Origin: Methanosarcina sp. UBA293 | GTDB taxonomy: Archaea > Halobacteriota > Methanosarcinia > Methanosarcinales > Methanosarcinaceae | Reading direction: 5' to 3' | DNA length: 64,000 nt | NCBI GenBank assembly: GCA_002499445.1 | Contig: DALS01000056.1 | Location: 38,803 to 102,802 of the forward strand | Shown here: positions 45,885-55,121 of the stretch, in pieces | Position numbering within the stretch: the stretch's first letter is position 1 | How the letters are laid out: each line of letters begins with the position of its first letter | Program-made: the position numbers and the translations under genes | The notes under the pieces: generated by a model | Told to the model about the DNA's origin: nothing | Seen by the model: the letters and a program-made list of their open reading frames with translations, nothing else | Database searches by the model: none

Positions 45885-45911
45885 AATAATAATAATAATA
45901 ATAATAATAAT
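45885..45911. repeat. Trinucleotide microsatellite (AAT)9
   Basis: Nine uninterrupted AAT units in the ech upstream region. Confidence 0.9.
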
Positions 45912-46388
45912 ATAAAAATGAAGTAAAAATCACTTAATTTAAATATCCCTTTGTTACATTAATTATTATAGTAATTTGATATTATGTATATTGTTCATTT
46001 TGTTAATTAACTTTAAAAACTTTAATGTTCAAGAGCTATCCGAAAAATCAAACTCAGAGGCAACATAAAAACAAATAGAAACCACTAGGTTTAAATAGAG
46101 CATTGAGTATGCTAATTTATACTATTTTAATAGGATGTTAGATGTTTAGTAGCATTTATTAGTACTCAGTAGCAATATATACCTCAAGATATAAAACAAA
46201 AAGAAAACAATATTCGGGAGCTATTTTGTCCATTATTCTTGTTAGTTATATAAAAGTAGAAAGAAAATCACTATCTTTAAATATGCCTTTGCTATAATTA
46301 AGAATTGGCAACATGTCGAATTTATGTTGACATTACTCGCATATTATTATTTTCTTGTGATTTTCATATAAGAACATTATAACATTTG

Positions 46389-46403
46389 TGGACTATTAGT
46401 CCA
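46389..46403. promoter_or_regulatory. Palindromic candidate operator upstream of ech
   Basis: TGGACT-ATT-AGTCCA is a perfect inverted repeat. It ends 5 bp before the TATA box (46409-46416). A further TGGACT half site lies at 46433-46438, near the likely transcription start. Confidence 0.55.
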
Positions 46404-46408
46404 TATTC

Positions 46409-46416
46409 TTATATAT
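46409..46416 (+). promoter_or_regulatory. TATA box of the ech operon
   Basis: TTATATAT would set transcription start near 46440, giving a leader of about 150 nt to echA. Confidence 0.55.
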
Positions 46417-46589
46417 TCAGGAATTGCGCAGTTGGACTGAAAAATCAATATAATAGCCTTTCGGGAATGTAAAAAATGGGTAATAAAAACGTTCTGAGTA
46501 TTTGATTTTGTTTTTCGGCTGCGTAAATTCCAACTCGTAGGTTAGATAATGAACAGATCGGAGAATTAATAGATCGGAGGATACGCTGT

Positions 46590-48494
46590 ATGATGGAAAA
46601 CACCGTTATGCTATTAATTACAGTACCCATACTGTTTTCGTTACTATTTCTAGTCCTCGGCAAGTCGTTATATAAGATATTAGCCTGGGCTTTTTTCATA
46701 TTCGGTACAGTTTTTTCAGTCCTCTTAGTTATGGACGGAACCGGACGGTTCGAAATCACTGGATCGAATTTTGCAATGATAGAAAACGTTGTCCTTATAC
46801 TAGAAGTACTTGTGATATTGTTCATATTCTTTGTGTCGGCAAAATATAAGAACTGGCCTACACTTGGACTAGCAGTAATTGTGGCAGCAATATCAGCTTA
46901 TTCTTATATGAATGTTGCAGCAATCGAAAGTGCTTCTTTTAATATTGACCAGTTTTCTCAGGTAATGGTATTAATAGTAAATATAGTCGGTACTGCGATT
47001 ATACTATTTGCAACCGGTTATATGGATGAGTATGAAGAACACAGGCATCTAAACAGACAGAAGACGTTCTACTTCACGATGAGTTTCTTCATAGCAGCCA
47101 TGAATGGTCTGGTCATGGTTGACACCCTTGGGTGGCTTTATCTTTTCTGGGAACTAACAACTCTTTGTTCATTCGTCTTGATCTCATACAACATGGATGA
47201 GGAAGGAATAAACAATGGTTTCAGAGCTCTAGCTTTAAACCTGGTTGGTGGGATCAGTTTTGCGATAGCCATCATTCTACTAAGTACTAAATTTAACATA
47301 TCTACTCTTTCCGGAATTGGAACTGAAGCAGCATCAGCAACTGTCGTAGCTCTTCCTGCTGCCTTACTCTGTATCGCAGGCTTTGCAAAATCTGCCCAGA
47401 TGCCATTCCACAGCTGGCTCTTAGGGGCAATGGTAGCTCCCACTCCGGTTTCTGCTCTACTTCACTCAAGCACAATGGTAAATGCAGGTGTATACATAAT
47501 TGTCAAGCTTGTACCAGCTTTTGCTGGCACTTCCCTTGGAACTGCTATTGCAGTTTATGGTAGCTTTACCTTCGTTATGTGCTCAGCTTTAGCCTTATCT
47601 CAAAGGAATGCTAAGAGAGTACTTGCTTACTCAACTATCGCAAACCTGGGATTAATTATCGCAAGTGCTGGAATAGGCACCCCTCTGGCTGTAGCTGCCG
47701 CGATTATGCTTATTCTGTTCCACGCAATATCAAAAGCTCTCCTCTTCCTGTGCACTGGTGAAATTGAGCACACTATAGGAAGCAGAGATATCGAAGACAT
47801 GTCAGGATTAATAAAGAAAGCTCCTCTTCTCACCATTCTTGCAGCTTTGGGAATGGTATCCATGCTATTGCCCCCTTTTGGCGTATTGCTTACAAAATGG
47901 GTGTCAATGCAAGCCGCTTCACAGAATCCTATTGTGATAGTATTCCTTATACTTGGAAGTGCACTCACTACGGTTTACTATGCTAAATGGCTTGGAACGA
48001 TTATGTCTTCCACCATGGATAAGAATGTAGTTACTCATAAAAAACCGGAAACATATTTCCCACTATCATTCCTTGGATCAGCTATTGTAGTTACAAGTAT
48101 TCTTGTATTCGCAATATATGATTACTTCATTAGACCTCAGGTCGAAACTTTGCTCAATGCTGCACCTGTTATTTCAGGACAAGCTGGGCAATTCGCATCT
48201 GAGATAGGAGCATTTGCTTATGCAGCAATATTCGTAGTGCTTGCTCTGGCTCTTCTGATCTATGTCGCTACCAAAAATATGTTCACTCCTCGCAAATCTA
48301 GTTATTATATGTGTGGAGAAAACAACCTCGAGATGGACAGATTGATGTTCAGGAATGGACTTTGCAGCTATGATAAAAGTAATGTCTCTAACATTTATCT
48401 CGAGAATACTTTTGGAGAAAGTAAACTTACAACAATAGGATATGCAATTTCCATAATTCTAATTGTAATTGCATTGGCAGGAGGAGTATTATGA
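46590..48494 (+). CDS. echA: Energy-converting hydrogenase Ech, subunit A (antiporter-like)
   Basis: A 634-residue polytopic membrane subunit homologous to NuoL/NuoM and Mrp antiporter proteins, with about 16 transmembrane helices. It forms the ion-translocating arm of Ech, which oxidises ferredoxin, reduces protons to H2 and pumps ions. Conserved features are the Glu in the YLFWELTTLCSF helix, the lysine helix around GFAKSAQMPFHSWLLGAM, and HSSTMVNAGVY. GGAGG at 46576-46580 precedes ATG 46590 (a second ATG follows). The stop overlaps echB by 4 bp. Confidence 0.95.
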   Translation: MMENTVMLLITVPILFSLLFLVLGKSLYKILAWAFFIFGTVFSVLLVMDGTGRFEITGSNFAMIENVVLILEVLVILFIFFVSAKYKNWPTLGLAVIVAAISAYSYMNVAAIESASFNIDQFSQVMVLIVNIVGTAIILFATGYMDEYEEHRHLNRQKTFYFTMSFFIAAMNGLVMVDTLGWLYLFWELTTLCSFVLISYNMDEEGINNGFRALALNLVGGISFAIAIILLSTKFNISTLSGIGTEAASATVVALPAALLCIAGFAKSAQMPFHSWLLGAMVAPTPVSALLHSSTMVNAGVYIIVKLVPAFAGTSLGTAIAVYGSFTFVMCSALALSQRNAKRVLAYSTIANLGLIIASAGIGTPLAVAAAIMLILFHAISKALLFLCTGEIEHTIGSRDIEDMSGLIKKAPLLTILAALGMVSMLLPPFGVLLTKWVSMQAASQNPIVIVFLILGSALTTVYYAKWLGTIMSSTMDKNVVTHKKPETYFPLSFLGSAIVVTSILVFAIYDYFIRPQVETLLNAAPVISGQAGQFASEIGAFAYAAIFVVLALALLIYVATKNMFTPRKSSYYMCGENNLEMDRLMFRNGLCSYDKSNVSNIYLENTFGESKLTTIGYAISIILIVIALAGGVL

Positions 48495-49360
48495 ATGTGA
48501 ACGACGTCTTAACAGCTGTTCTTGTATTAATTGGTGCTCCTATCATCGGCTGTTTAGCCGCAGGAATTGACAGGAAGCTCACTGCAAGATTGCAGGGTAG
48601 AGTTGGTCCTCCTCTTTTGCAGCCTTACTATGATGTCAAGAAGCTTCTCAGTAAAGACAATATGATTGTAAATGAGTCCCAAAACTTATACGTAGTTGTG
48701 TACGTAGCCTTCATGATTTTGAGCCTCTTGATGTTAGTGTTTAAAGCAGATATTCTGATGATAATATTTGTATACACTATATCTTCAATAGCTCTCATAG
48801 TAGGAGGAATGAGTACTGGTTCCCCATATGCCAGGATAGGGAGTTCAAGGGAAATTATGGCTATACTGTCCTATGAACCCGTTTTAATCTTATACGCCCT
48901 GGCAATATACCTGGTTACTGGTACCTTTAAACTATCCGCAGTTCTAGATGCATCAACCCCTCTCTTGATGTACACCCCTCTTATATTCATAGCAATGTTA
49001 TTTGTTCTGAATATAAAATTGAAAAAGTCACCTTTTGACTATTCAACCTCTCACCACGCTCACCAGGAGCTGGTTAAAGGAATGCTTACCGAGTATTCTG
49101 GACCGGGTTTAGCCGGCATTGAGATTGGGCACTTCTATGAATACGTGTTTTTAACAGGACTCATTTTCGTATTCTGGACTGTAAACCCACTGATAGGTGT
49201 GCTTATATCTATCGCTGCTTTCTTGCTTGTAATTGTTATAGACAACATTACTGCAAGAGTGTACTGGCAATGGATGCTCAAACTAAGCTGGACGCTCCTT
49301 CTAGCAATTTCCATTGTGAACATCGCATTCCTGTACATTACCAAACCAACACTCGTGTAA
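48491..49360 (+). CDS. echB: Energy-converting hydrogenase Ech, subunit B (NuoH-like)
   Basis: A 289-residue membrane subunit of the NuoH/HycD family, linking the hydrogenase module to the ion channel. The first cytoplasmic loop GIDRKLTARLQGRVGPPLLQPYYDVKKL is the family signature, and SSREIMAILSYEP and the later KSPFDYSTSHHAHQELVKG are characteristic. About eight membrane helices. It begins in the ATGA overlap with echA. echC follows after 15 bp. Confidence 0.95.
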   Translation: MNVNDVLTAVLVLIGAPIIGCLAAGIDRKLTARLQGRVGPPLLQPYYDVKKLLSKDNMIVNESQNLYVVVYVAFMILSLLMLVFKADILMIIFVYTISSIALIVGGMSTGSPYARIGSSREIMAILSYEPVLILYALAIYLVTGTFKLSAVLDASTPLLMYTPLIFIAMLFVLNIKLKKSPFDYSTSHHAHQELVKGMLTEYSGPGLAGIEIGHFYEYVFLTGLIFVFWTVNPLIGVLISIAAFLLVIVIDNITARVYWQWMLKLSWTLLLAISIVNIAFLYITKPTLV

Positions 49361-49375
49361 AAAGAGGGATAAATA

Positions 49376-49846
49376 ATGAGTCTGGCAAAATCACCATGGA
49401 TAATACATGTGAACTGTAACAGTTGTAATGGCTGCGATATTGAGGTAGTCGCCTGTCTCACTCCTTTATATGATGCTGAAAGATTTGGTCTTTTAAATAT
49501 TGGTACTCCAAAACAAGCTGACATAATGGTAGTTACAGGTTCGGTGAATTATAAGAGCGTCAATGTGCTTAAAAATATTTACAACCAGATCCCGGATCCA
49601 AAAGTCGTTTTAGCTGTAGGCGCCTGTGCCTCTACTGGCGGGATATTCCATGACTGCTATAATGTGATAGGCGGAGTGGACCAAATTATACCCGTAGATG
49701 CATATGTTCCAGGATGCTGCCCGAAGCCTGAAGCCATAATTGACGGCGTAGTAGCAGCGCTTTCAATACTTGAAAATAAAAAGAAAGGGAATATCAGAGG
49801 AAAAGAAGTAAAATTGAAAGGAAAGGAGGTGGCATCGAATGCTTGA
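49376..49846 (+). CDS. echC: Ech hydrogenase subunit C (small subunit, NuoB-like)
   Basis: A 156-residue small subunit carrying the proximal [4Fe-4S] cluster. Cysteines C17 and C20 (CNSCNGCDIE), one in VGACASTGG and one in PGCCPKPE give the expected ligand set. The C-terminus is a charged extension (KKKGNIRGKEVKLKGKEV). It overlaps echD by 8 bp, typical of a tight operon. Confidence 0.95.
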   Translation: MSLAKSPWIIHVNCNSCNGCDIEVVACLTPLYDAERFGLLNIGTPKQADIMVVTGSVNYKSVNVLKNIYNQIPDPKVVLAVGACASTGGIFHDCYNVIGGVDQIIPVDAYVPGCCPKPEAIIDGVVAALSILENKKKGNIRGKEVKLKGKEVASNA

Positions 49847-50180
49847 GAATGAGGTAGAAATTAAAAGCAGTGCAGAACTGCTAAAAACCGTTGAGGGTTT
49901 AAAAAACGACGGCTATCGTTATGCTACTATGATATGCCTGAAAGCTAACGAAGGTCACGATTTGATATATATCTTTGAGAAAGATTACAAATTGAAAAAC
50001 CTAAGGTACTATCTGAAACCAGGCGAAAAACCCAAAAGTGTATCAGGCATTTATCTATGTGCACTTCTGATTGAGAACGAGTACCAGGATCTCTTCGGAT
50101 TGACTTTCGAAGGTTTAGCAATAGACTACAAGGGTCACCTTTACTTAACGCCAAACAGTCCAAAAACTCCCTTGGCTTAA
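49839..50180 (+). CDS. echD: Ech hydrogenase subunit D (NuoC-like)
   Basis: A short hydrophilic subunit of 113 residues related to the 30-kDa subunit of complex I. It contains the characteristic C-terminal YLCALLIENEYQDLFGLTFEGL and no metal ligands. GGAGG in front of the overlapping start lies within the end of echC. It is thought to support assembly or docking of the large subunit. Confidence 0.92.
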   Translation: MLENEVEIKSSAELLKTVEGLKNDGYRYATMICLKANEGHDLIYIFEKDYKLKNLRYYLKPGEKPKSVSGIYLCALLIENEYQDLFGLTFEGLAIDYKGHLYLTPNSPKTPLA

Positions 50181-50202
50181 AGCAATTTAAGAGGAGAATC
50201 AC

Positions 50203-51279
50203 ATGACAACCATAATACCGTTTGGTCCTCAGCATCCCGTTTTACCCGAACCAGTATCATTAAAACTTGAAATCGACAACGATGTTGTAGTTGGAGTACT
50301 TCCCTCACTGGGCTACGTGCACAGAGGGCTTGAGAAATTTATAGACACTAAGGACTATAATCAAACGCTGTATATTTGTGAAAGAATATGTGGAATATGT
50401 AGTGCTCTGCATGGTGTAACTTACGCAAGAGCCGTCGAAAAACTATTCGATGTCGAAGTTCCTGAAAGAGCACAATATTTAAGAGTGATCTGGGGTGAAC
50501 TCAACAGAATTCATAGTCACCTCCTCTGGCTTGGCTTGTTTGCAGATGGTTTTGGATTTGAGAGCCTCTTTTATGAATGCTGGAAGTACAGAGAGTCAGT
50601 ATTAGATATAATGGAGATGACCGTTGGAAACAGAGTTATACATTCAATGGCCAAAGTTGGTGGGACCAGTAAAGATCTGTCTAAAGAACATATTGACCTG
50701 ATCCTGAAGACTCTCGACACGCTGGAACCCAAGATCAAAGATATCGAAAAAGTGTTCGTAAACAACTACACTGTAAAGAAAAGACTTGTGGGATTAGCCA
50801 CAATGTCAAAGCAACTCGCGTATGAGGCTGGAACTGCTGGTCCTACACTTAGAGGAAGTGGGAATGCCATTGACGTGAGAGAAACAGAAGACTGGGATAT
50901 CTATAGGGACCTGGACTTTAAGCCAGTCGTCGAAAAAGATGGAGATTGTTACGCCAGAACTAAAGTAAGAATTGGAGAATTATACGAATCTATTAAGCTG
51001 GTAAGGAATGCGATCTCCAAATTACCTAATGGTGAGATTGCAGTACCTATAAAAGGCTCCCCTACAGGCGAAGCAATTATGAGATGCGAAATGCCCAGAG
51101 GCGAAGTTGTATATTATGTGAAGGGCAAGGGTACTAAAAACCTTGAAAGGCTTAAAATAAGAACCCCTACCTTTGCGAATATACCCTCACTATTGCTGAC
51201 ACTTCCGGGCGCAAAACTCGCAGATGTCCCTATAATTGTACTTACGATAGACCCCTGCATTAGCTGCACTGAGAGATAA
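50203..51279 (+). CDS. echE: Ech hydrogenase subunit E (NiFe large subunit, NuoD-like)
   Basis: The 358-residue catalytic subunit. The nickel ligands are C63 and C66 (RICGICSALHG) and C352 and C355 (DPCISCTER). The protein ends three residues after the last cysteine, so no C-terminal extension needs removal by a maturation protease, as known for Ech. GAGGAG precedes ATG 50203. Nickel insertion would need Hyp proteins, of which HypB is in this window. Confidence 0.96.
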   Translation: MTTIIPFGPQHPVLPEPVSLKLEIDNDVVVGVLPSLGYVHRGLEKFIDTKDYNQTLYICERICGICSALHGVTYARAVEKLFDVEVPERAQYLRVIWGELNRIHSHLLWLGLFADGFGFESLFYECWKYRESVLDIMEMTVGNRVIHSMAKVGGTSKDLSKEHIDLILKTLDTLEPKIKDIEKVFVNNYTVKKRLVGLATMSKQLAYEAGTAGPTLRGSGNAIDVRETEDWDIYRDLDFKPVVEKDGDCYARTKVRIGELYESIKLVRNAISKLPNGEIAVPIKGSPTGEAIMRCEMPRGEVVYYVKGKGTKNLERLKIRTPTFANIPSLLLTLPGAKLADVPIIVLTIDPCISCTER

Positions 51280-51295
51280 AAAGAAGGGTGATATA

Positions 51296-51652
51296 ATGGG
51301 CATGTTAAACCTTGTTCTAGCAAATGTTTCTCGTAAACCTGCTACCAGACTTTACCCCTTCGAGATAAGGGAACCTTTCAAAGGATTTAAAGGAAGGATT
51401 GTTTTCAATCCTGACAACTGTATTCTCTGCGGAATATGCCAAAAGAAATGTCCCCCAGATGCAATAACAGTTACCAAAACCGATAAAACGTGGGAGCTTA
51501 ATGTATTCAGATGTATTATGTGCACTGAATGCGTTAGCGGTTGCCCAAAAGACTGCATAACAATATCTAATGAAAGGGCAAAGACTGGTACAAAAGAGTA
51601 TATTAAGATATTAGTTCCAAAATCAGATACTCCAAAAGCGGCTTCAAAATAA
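51296..51652 (+). CDS. echF: Ech hydrogenase subunit F (2[4Fe-4S] ferredoxin-type)
   Basis: A 118-residue polyferredoxin subunit with two [4Fe-4S] motifs, CILCGICQKKCP and CIMCTECVSGCP, the entry point for electrons from ferredoxin. The N-terminal 35 residues match the NuoI-type membrane contact region (RKPATRLYPFEIREPF). It is the last ech gene. A hairpin follows at 51751-51773. Confidence 0.95.
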   Translation: MGMLNLVLANVSRKPATRLYPFEIREPFKGFKGRIVFNPDNCILCGICQKKCPPDAITVTKTDKTWELNVFRCIMCTECVSGCPKDCITISNERAKTGTKEYIKILVPKSDTPKAASK

Positions 51653-51959
51653 GAATTTCAATTTAAAATTAATTCTTTTTTGAGGTTGCTTTTAATTAAA
51701 AAATAACTTAAAAAACAATAATGAATGTTCTCCGGTCTAACTGGTAGTTAGGGAGTCCTTCTCAAGGATTCCCTCAAAACCATTCAAATAGAAATTAAGT
51801 TTTGTTTACGGCCCAGTTTTTGTTTATGATTGTTATTTTGCTACGGTTGTATTCTTTTAGAGGTCAATTTTTCTCTAATGTTAATGGTTTTCTATGTTAG
51901 CTACTATTTCTCTAATGATTACTGATTTTCTATGACTACTGTTTCATTTAATATGATTT
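51653..51959. other. Spacer after ech operon
   Basis: About 310 bp, AT-rich and T-rich after 51800. It holds the hairpin listed separately and no gene. Confidence 0.4.
51751..51773 (+). terminator. Hairpin downstream of echF
   Basis: GGGAGTCCTT pairs with AAGGATTCCC (one G-T pair) with a 3-nt loop. It is about 100 bp past the stop without a good T tract, so it may be a terminator or a 3'-processing structure. Confidence 0.4.
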
Positions 51960-52132
51960 TTACTGGTTAGCCGGGCTGCAGGTGTGAACTTCTGCAATCA
52001 GGACTCTAGGATTTGAAGGGTCTTCAATTGTCAGAATAATACCAGCCTCATGCATCTCTCGATAAAGTTTCGGACATAGGCTTCAGTGACTTCGTCAACT
52101 TGTCTGCGATTCCGCCCAAAGGGATGAAACCG
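51960..52132 (-). pseudogene. Decayed gene fragment of unknown identity
   Basis: On the minus strand two out-of-phase frames give one coherent protein tail. The upstream part (about 52132-52067) reads RFHPFGRNRRQVDEVTEAYV and R-N-FIER. One base out of phase (about 52073-51963) it continues KLYREMHEAGIILTIEDPSN then PRVLIAEVHTCSPANQ and TAA. There is no start codon, and a stop lies just upstream. Composition is clearly protein-like, so it is a truncated and frameshifted relic. The family was not recognised. Confidence 0.45.
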
Positions 52133-52149
52133 CTATATAAAGCGCCATA

Positions 52150-52638
52150 ATGTTAATATTTAAAGATAATAAAGGTAAGATGGTAAAGATAAAACAGGAG
52201 ATGAACTGGCTGACAAGCAGATATTCCAATACAAAAACGAAGACAAATTTTGATAAGCAGTGGGCTTTTGAAATTGCTTATTTTACCCAGGATATAGGGA
52301 CTTATCTAAGAAAACTCGGGGATCTTCTAAATGCCAGAGATTATGTTGAGTCGCGTCTCCTAGCCTTAGAAATGAAACAGAGAGCAGAATTTGAGAAAAC
52401 CGTCCAGCCAGACTTCAGGACATCGGACAACCTTATAAGGGCTCGCAAGCTGTTCAACAGTTTTCTAGATGAATGCGTAAATTTTGCCGAGCTTTTAAAG
52501 ATCACAACAATACAGGAAGAAACTGGGTGTGAAGAAATGCTGGATAAGCCCGAACAAATCAGGAATTCAATCAACAGGCTTAATCTCATTAAAGAAATGT
52601 TGACCGATGAGCTTTGTTTTCATGGCTGTTACTACTAA
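52150..52638 (+). CDS. Hypothetical helical protein (up to 162 aa)
   Basis: A soluble, mostly alpha-helical protein with no signal peptide, membrane segment or recognised domain. It contains TYLRKLGDLLNARDYVESRL and a C-terminal ELCFHGCYY. The first ATG at 52150 is doubtful: a TATA box CTATATAAAG (about 52132-52141) is so close that transcription should start near 52165. ATG 52180 (after AAAGGT) or ATG 52201 (after CAGGAG) are therefore better starts, giving about 152 or 145 residues. Function unknown. Confidence 0.55.
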   Translation: MLIFKDNKGKMVKIKQEMNWLTSRYSNTKTKTNFDKQWAFEIAYFTQDIGTYLRKLGDLLNARDYVESRLLALEMKQRAEFEKTVQPDFRTSDNLIRARKLFNSFLDECVNFAELLKITTIQEETGCEEMLDKPEQIRNSINRLNLIKEMLTDELCFHGCYY

Positions 52639-53289
52639 AGAACACAAATGGTTTTTCAATTCTTAATTATCCGTGTTTATCCGCCATCCATGGTCCTTAT
52701 ATAGAAAGTCTATATCTGATAATCTCTAACCACCAATCCGTAAGCATTGTCTCGGATCTGCAATCTCCACCTTAAATGTAATCATAATTTTAAGCGAGGA
52801 TTCCTGAGAAATACCGACTTCTGGCACAAGGGTTGTTCCACAATATAAGGTTTTATTATTAAAGATTTCATTCAAGAGGTAGCAAAGGGTTATATACAGG
52901 AAAATGAGTTACAAGATAACCATCCGAGTTAAAGGTTATTTAATTTAACATTATCTAATCTAATAATTCAGTCTGCCTGTATTACAGGGAAGAGTTCAAA
53001 AAAAGCGTCCGGAACTTATCCAAGAAGAGCGAATTTTTGCTGTATAAGTTTTATTCATATCGGTTCTGAATTTCCCTGATCCTCAGGCACCTTCTCGCAT
53101 TCCCGGGGATATTAACCATTTATACGGCGTGTTTACTTGTTTTTAGCTGGTATTGTGTACCGGTTTTGATAAGTGGCCTCTCCTGCAAAGGATACTGTCG
53201 GGTATGCGGCAGAGCATATAACCAGCAGGTCTAGCAGTTGCGTGGTCTGTGAGAAATAACTGTCAATTTGTCAATATTAGAGTGAGTAC
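52639..53289. other. Spacer and long leader of the DEAD-box helicase gene
   Basis: About 650 bp with no gene. GGGTTATATAC at about 52888-52897 is a good TATA box with a purine-rich BRE in front; transcription from near 52922 would give a leader of about 365 nt. The leader is moderately G/C-rich with several short inverted segments. Confidence 0.5.
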
Positions 53290-54975
53290 ATGGAAAAATT
53301 AGCAAAATTTAAGGCATTGGGGCTTTCAGACAGTACGTTAAAAGCCCTTAAAAAGAAAGGGTTTGAAGAACCAACCCCAATTCAGGAAAAAGTAATCCCG
53401 CTTTTTTTGAAAGGAGAATGCGATATTATAGGGCAGGCTCAGACCGGAACCGGGAAAACAACGGCATTCGGAGCCCCCATTATAGAAAGAATTCCTGAGA
53501 AATCAGGGGAAGTACAGGCAATAGTCCTGACTCCGACTCGAGAACTGGCAATCCAGGTCTCAGACGAACTTAATTCCTTGAAAGGAGACAAAAAGCTACA
53601 TATCGTCCCGATTTATGGAGGACAATCCATGACCCAGCAACTCAGGATGCTGAGAAGTGGAGTTGACATCGTTGTGGGGACCCCAGGAAGGGTTATCGAC
53701 CACCTTCAGAGAAAGAGCTTAAATCTTGAGCACATTGCTTACTTCGTGCTTGACGAAGCCGATGAGATGCTCAATATGGGCTTTATTGACGATATTAAGG
53801 AAATCCTGAGGGCAACTGGGCCTGAAAAACGAATGCTTTTCTTTTCAGCTACAATGCCAAAGCCGATCCTTGGAATAGCCAAGAGATACATGAAGAACTA
53901 TGAGCATGTTGCCATCGAAAAAGAAGAGCTTGTTGCAAGCTTGACTGAGCAAATTTACTTTGAAGTCCGAGAAGCCGATAAATTTGAAGCCCTGTGCCGG
54001 ATTATCGATATTGAAGACGAATTCTACGGGCTTGTATTCTGTAGAACAAAAAACGATACAACCCAGCTTGCCCAGAAGCTTGGAGACCGTGGTTACATAG
54101 CTGATGCCCTGAACGGCGATATTTCCCAGAATGAAAGGGAAAAGATACTTAACCGGTTCAGAAAACAAAAAATAAATATCCTCGTAGCAACTGACGTTGC
54201 AGCTCGGGGAATCGATATCATGGATCTGACCCATGTTATCAACTATTCCCTTCCTCAGGACCCTGAATCCTATGTGCACAGAATAGGAAGGACAGGCAGG
54301 GCAGGCAAGCAGGGAACTGCAATTACTTTCGTTACATCTACGGAGTACAGGCGACTAACCTACATAAAAAAGACCTCAAACTCCGAAATGAAGAGGGGCC
54401 GAATCCCCGAGATAAAAGATGTAATAAAAGCCAAAAGGGCAAGAGTAAAAGCCGAGATCGAAGATACTATAAAAACAGAGGAATACGGCGACTGCCTTGA
54501 GATGAGCGAAAAGCTCCTGGATGAATATCCCGCCGAAAAAATTCTGGCTGCCCTCCTGAAGTGCGCTTTCAAGGAAAAGTTCGATGAAAGTATGTATGCG
54601 GAGATTTCTGGAAGCTCCTATGTTGACCGGAAAGGTAAAACAAGGCTTTTTATTGCCATGGGTAAAGCCGAAGGCATGGCGAACCCTAACAGGCTGTGTG
54701 AGTTTATAAAAGAAGAGACTGGAGAAAATGATCTGAAAATAAGAGATGTCGAAATTTTCCCGCATTTCTCCTTCGTAACATTACCCTTCACCCAAGCCGA
54801 AACCCTGCTCGAAATCTTCAAAAATAAAAAGAGAGGCAGAAAACCCTTTGTGGAAATTGCTCAGAAATCGAAGAGAAGAAATTCCAGGAATGCTGGTGAT
54901 ACTCACGATAACACTCGAAGCAATACAAGCTATACGAGAGATAGAACTACGAAGAGGAGATACGCTTCTTATTAA
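53290..54975 (+). CDS. DEAD-box RNA helicase (DeaD/CshA-like) with DbpA-type C-terminal domain
   Basis: A 561-residue ATP-dependent RNA helicase. The Q motif (PTPIQEKVIPLFL, about 28-40), Walker A AQTGTGKT (50-57), PTRELAIQ, D155-E-A-D158, SAT (from 186) and HRIGRTGRAG (from 330) are complete. After the helicase core comes a DbpA-like RNA-binding domain (about 440-510: SYVDRKGKTRLFIAMGKAEG) and a basic, Arg/Ser/Thr-rich tail (TRDRTTKRRYASY). Such enzymes help cold adaptation, ribosome assembly and RNA decay. The long leader upstream is typical of cold-regulated helicase mRNAs; that regulation is inference. Confidence 0.93.
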   Translation: MEKLAKFKALGLSDSTLKALKKKGFEEPTPIQEKVIPLFLKGECDIIGQAQTGTGKTTAFGAPIIERIPEKSGEVQAIVLTPTRELAIQVSDELNSLKGDKKLHIVPIYGGQSMTQQLRMLRSGVDIVVGTPGRVIDHLQRKSLNLEHIAYFVLDEADEMLNMGFIDDIKEILRATGPEKRMLFFSATMPKPILGIAKRYMKNYEHVAIEKEELVASLTEQIYFEVREADKFEALCRIIDIEDEFYGLVFCRTKNDTTQLAQKLGDRGYIADALNGDISQNEREKILNRFRKQKINILVATDVAARGIDIMDLTHVINYSLPQDPESYVHRIGRTGRAGKQGTAITFVTSTEYRRLTYIKKTSNSEMKRGRIPEIKDVIKAKRARVKAEIEDTIKTEEYGDCLEMSEKLLDEYPAEKILAALLKCAFKEKFDESMYAEISGSSYVDRKGKTRLFIAMGKAEGMANPNRLCEFIKEETGENDLKIRDVEIFPHFSFVTLPFTQAETLLEIFKNKKRGRKPFVEIAQKSKRRNSRNAGDTHDNTRSNTSYTRDRTTKRRYASY

Positions 54976-55121
54976 GCTTATATCTTTTTTCAGGATTCCT
55001 GAAACCGAGTAGGTTCAGGAATACCAATAAGTTTTGACAACGGGAATCTCAACAAATCTGAGAGCACCGTTTAGTCCTAATTTTTATTCAAATTTTTTTC
55101 ATTCTCTGAAATTAGAGATAT

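Larger units (their letters stand above)
45431..46589. other. Long AT-rich region upstream of ech operon
   Basis: About 1.15 kb without gene. It contains (AAT)9 at 45885-45911, a diverged direct repeat of about 40 bp (about 45929-45968 and 46265-46304; both read AAATCACT-TTTAAATAT-CCTTTG), a perfect palindrome and TATA box at 46389-46416, and the ech leader. Confidence 0.55.
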
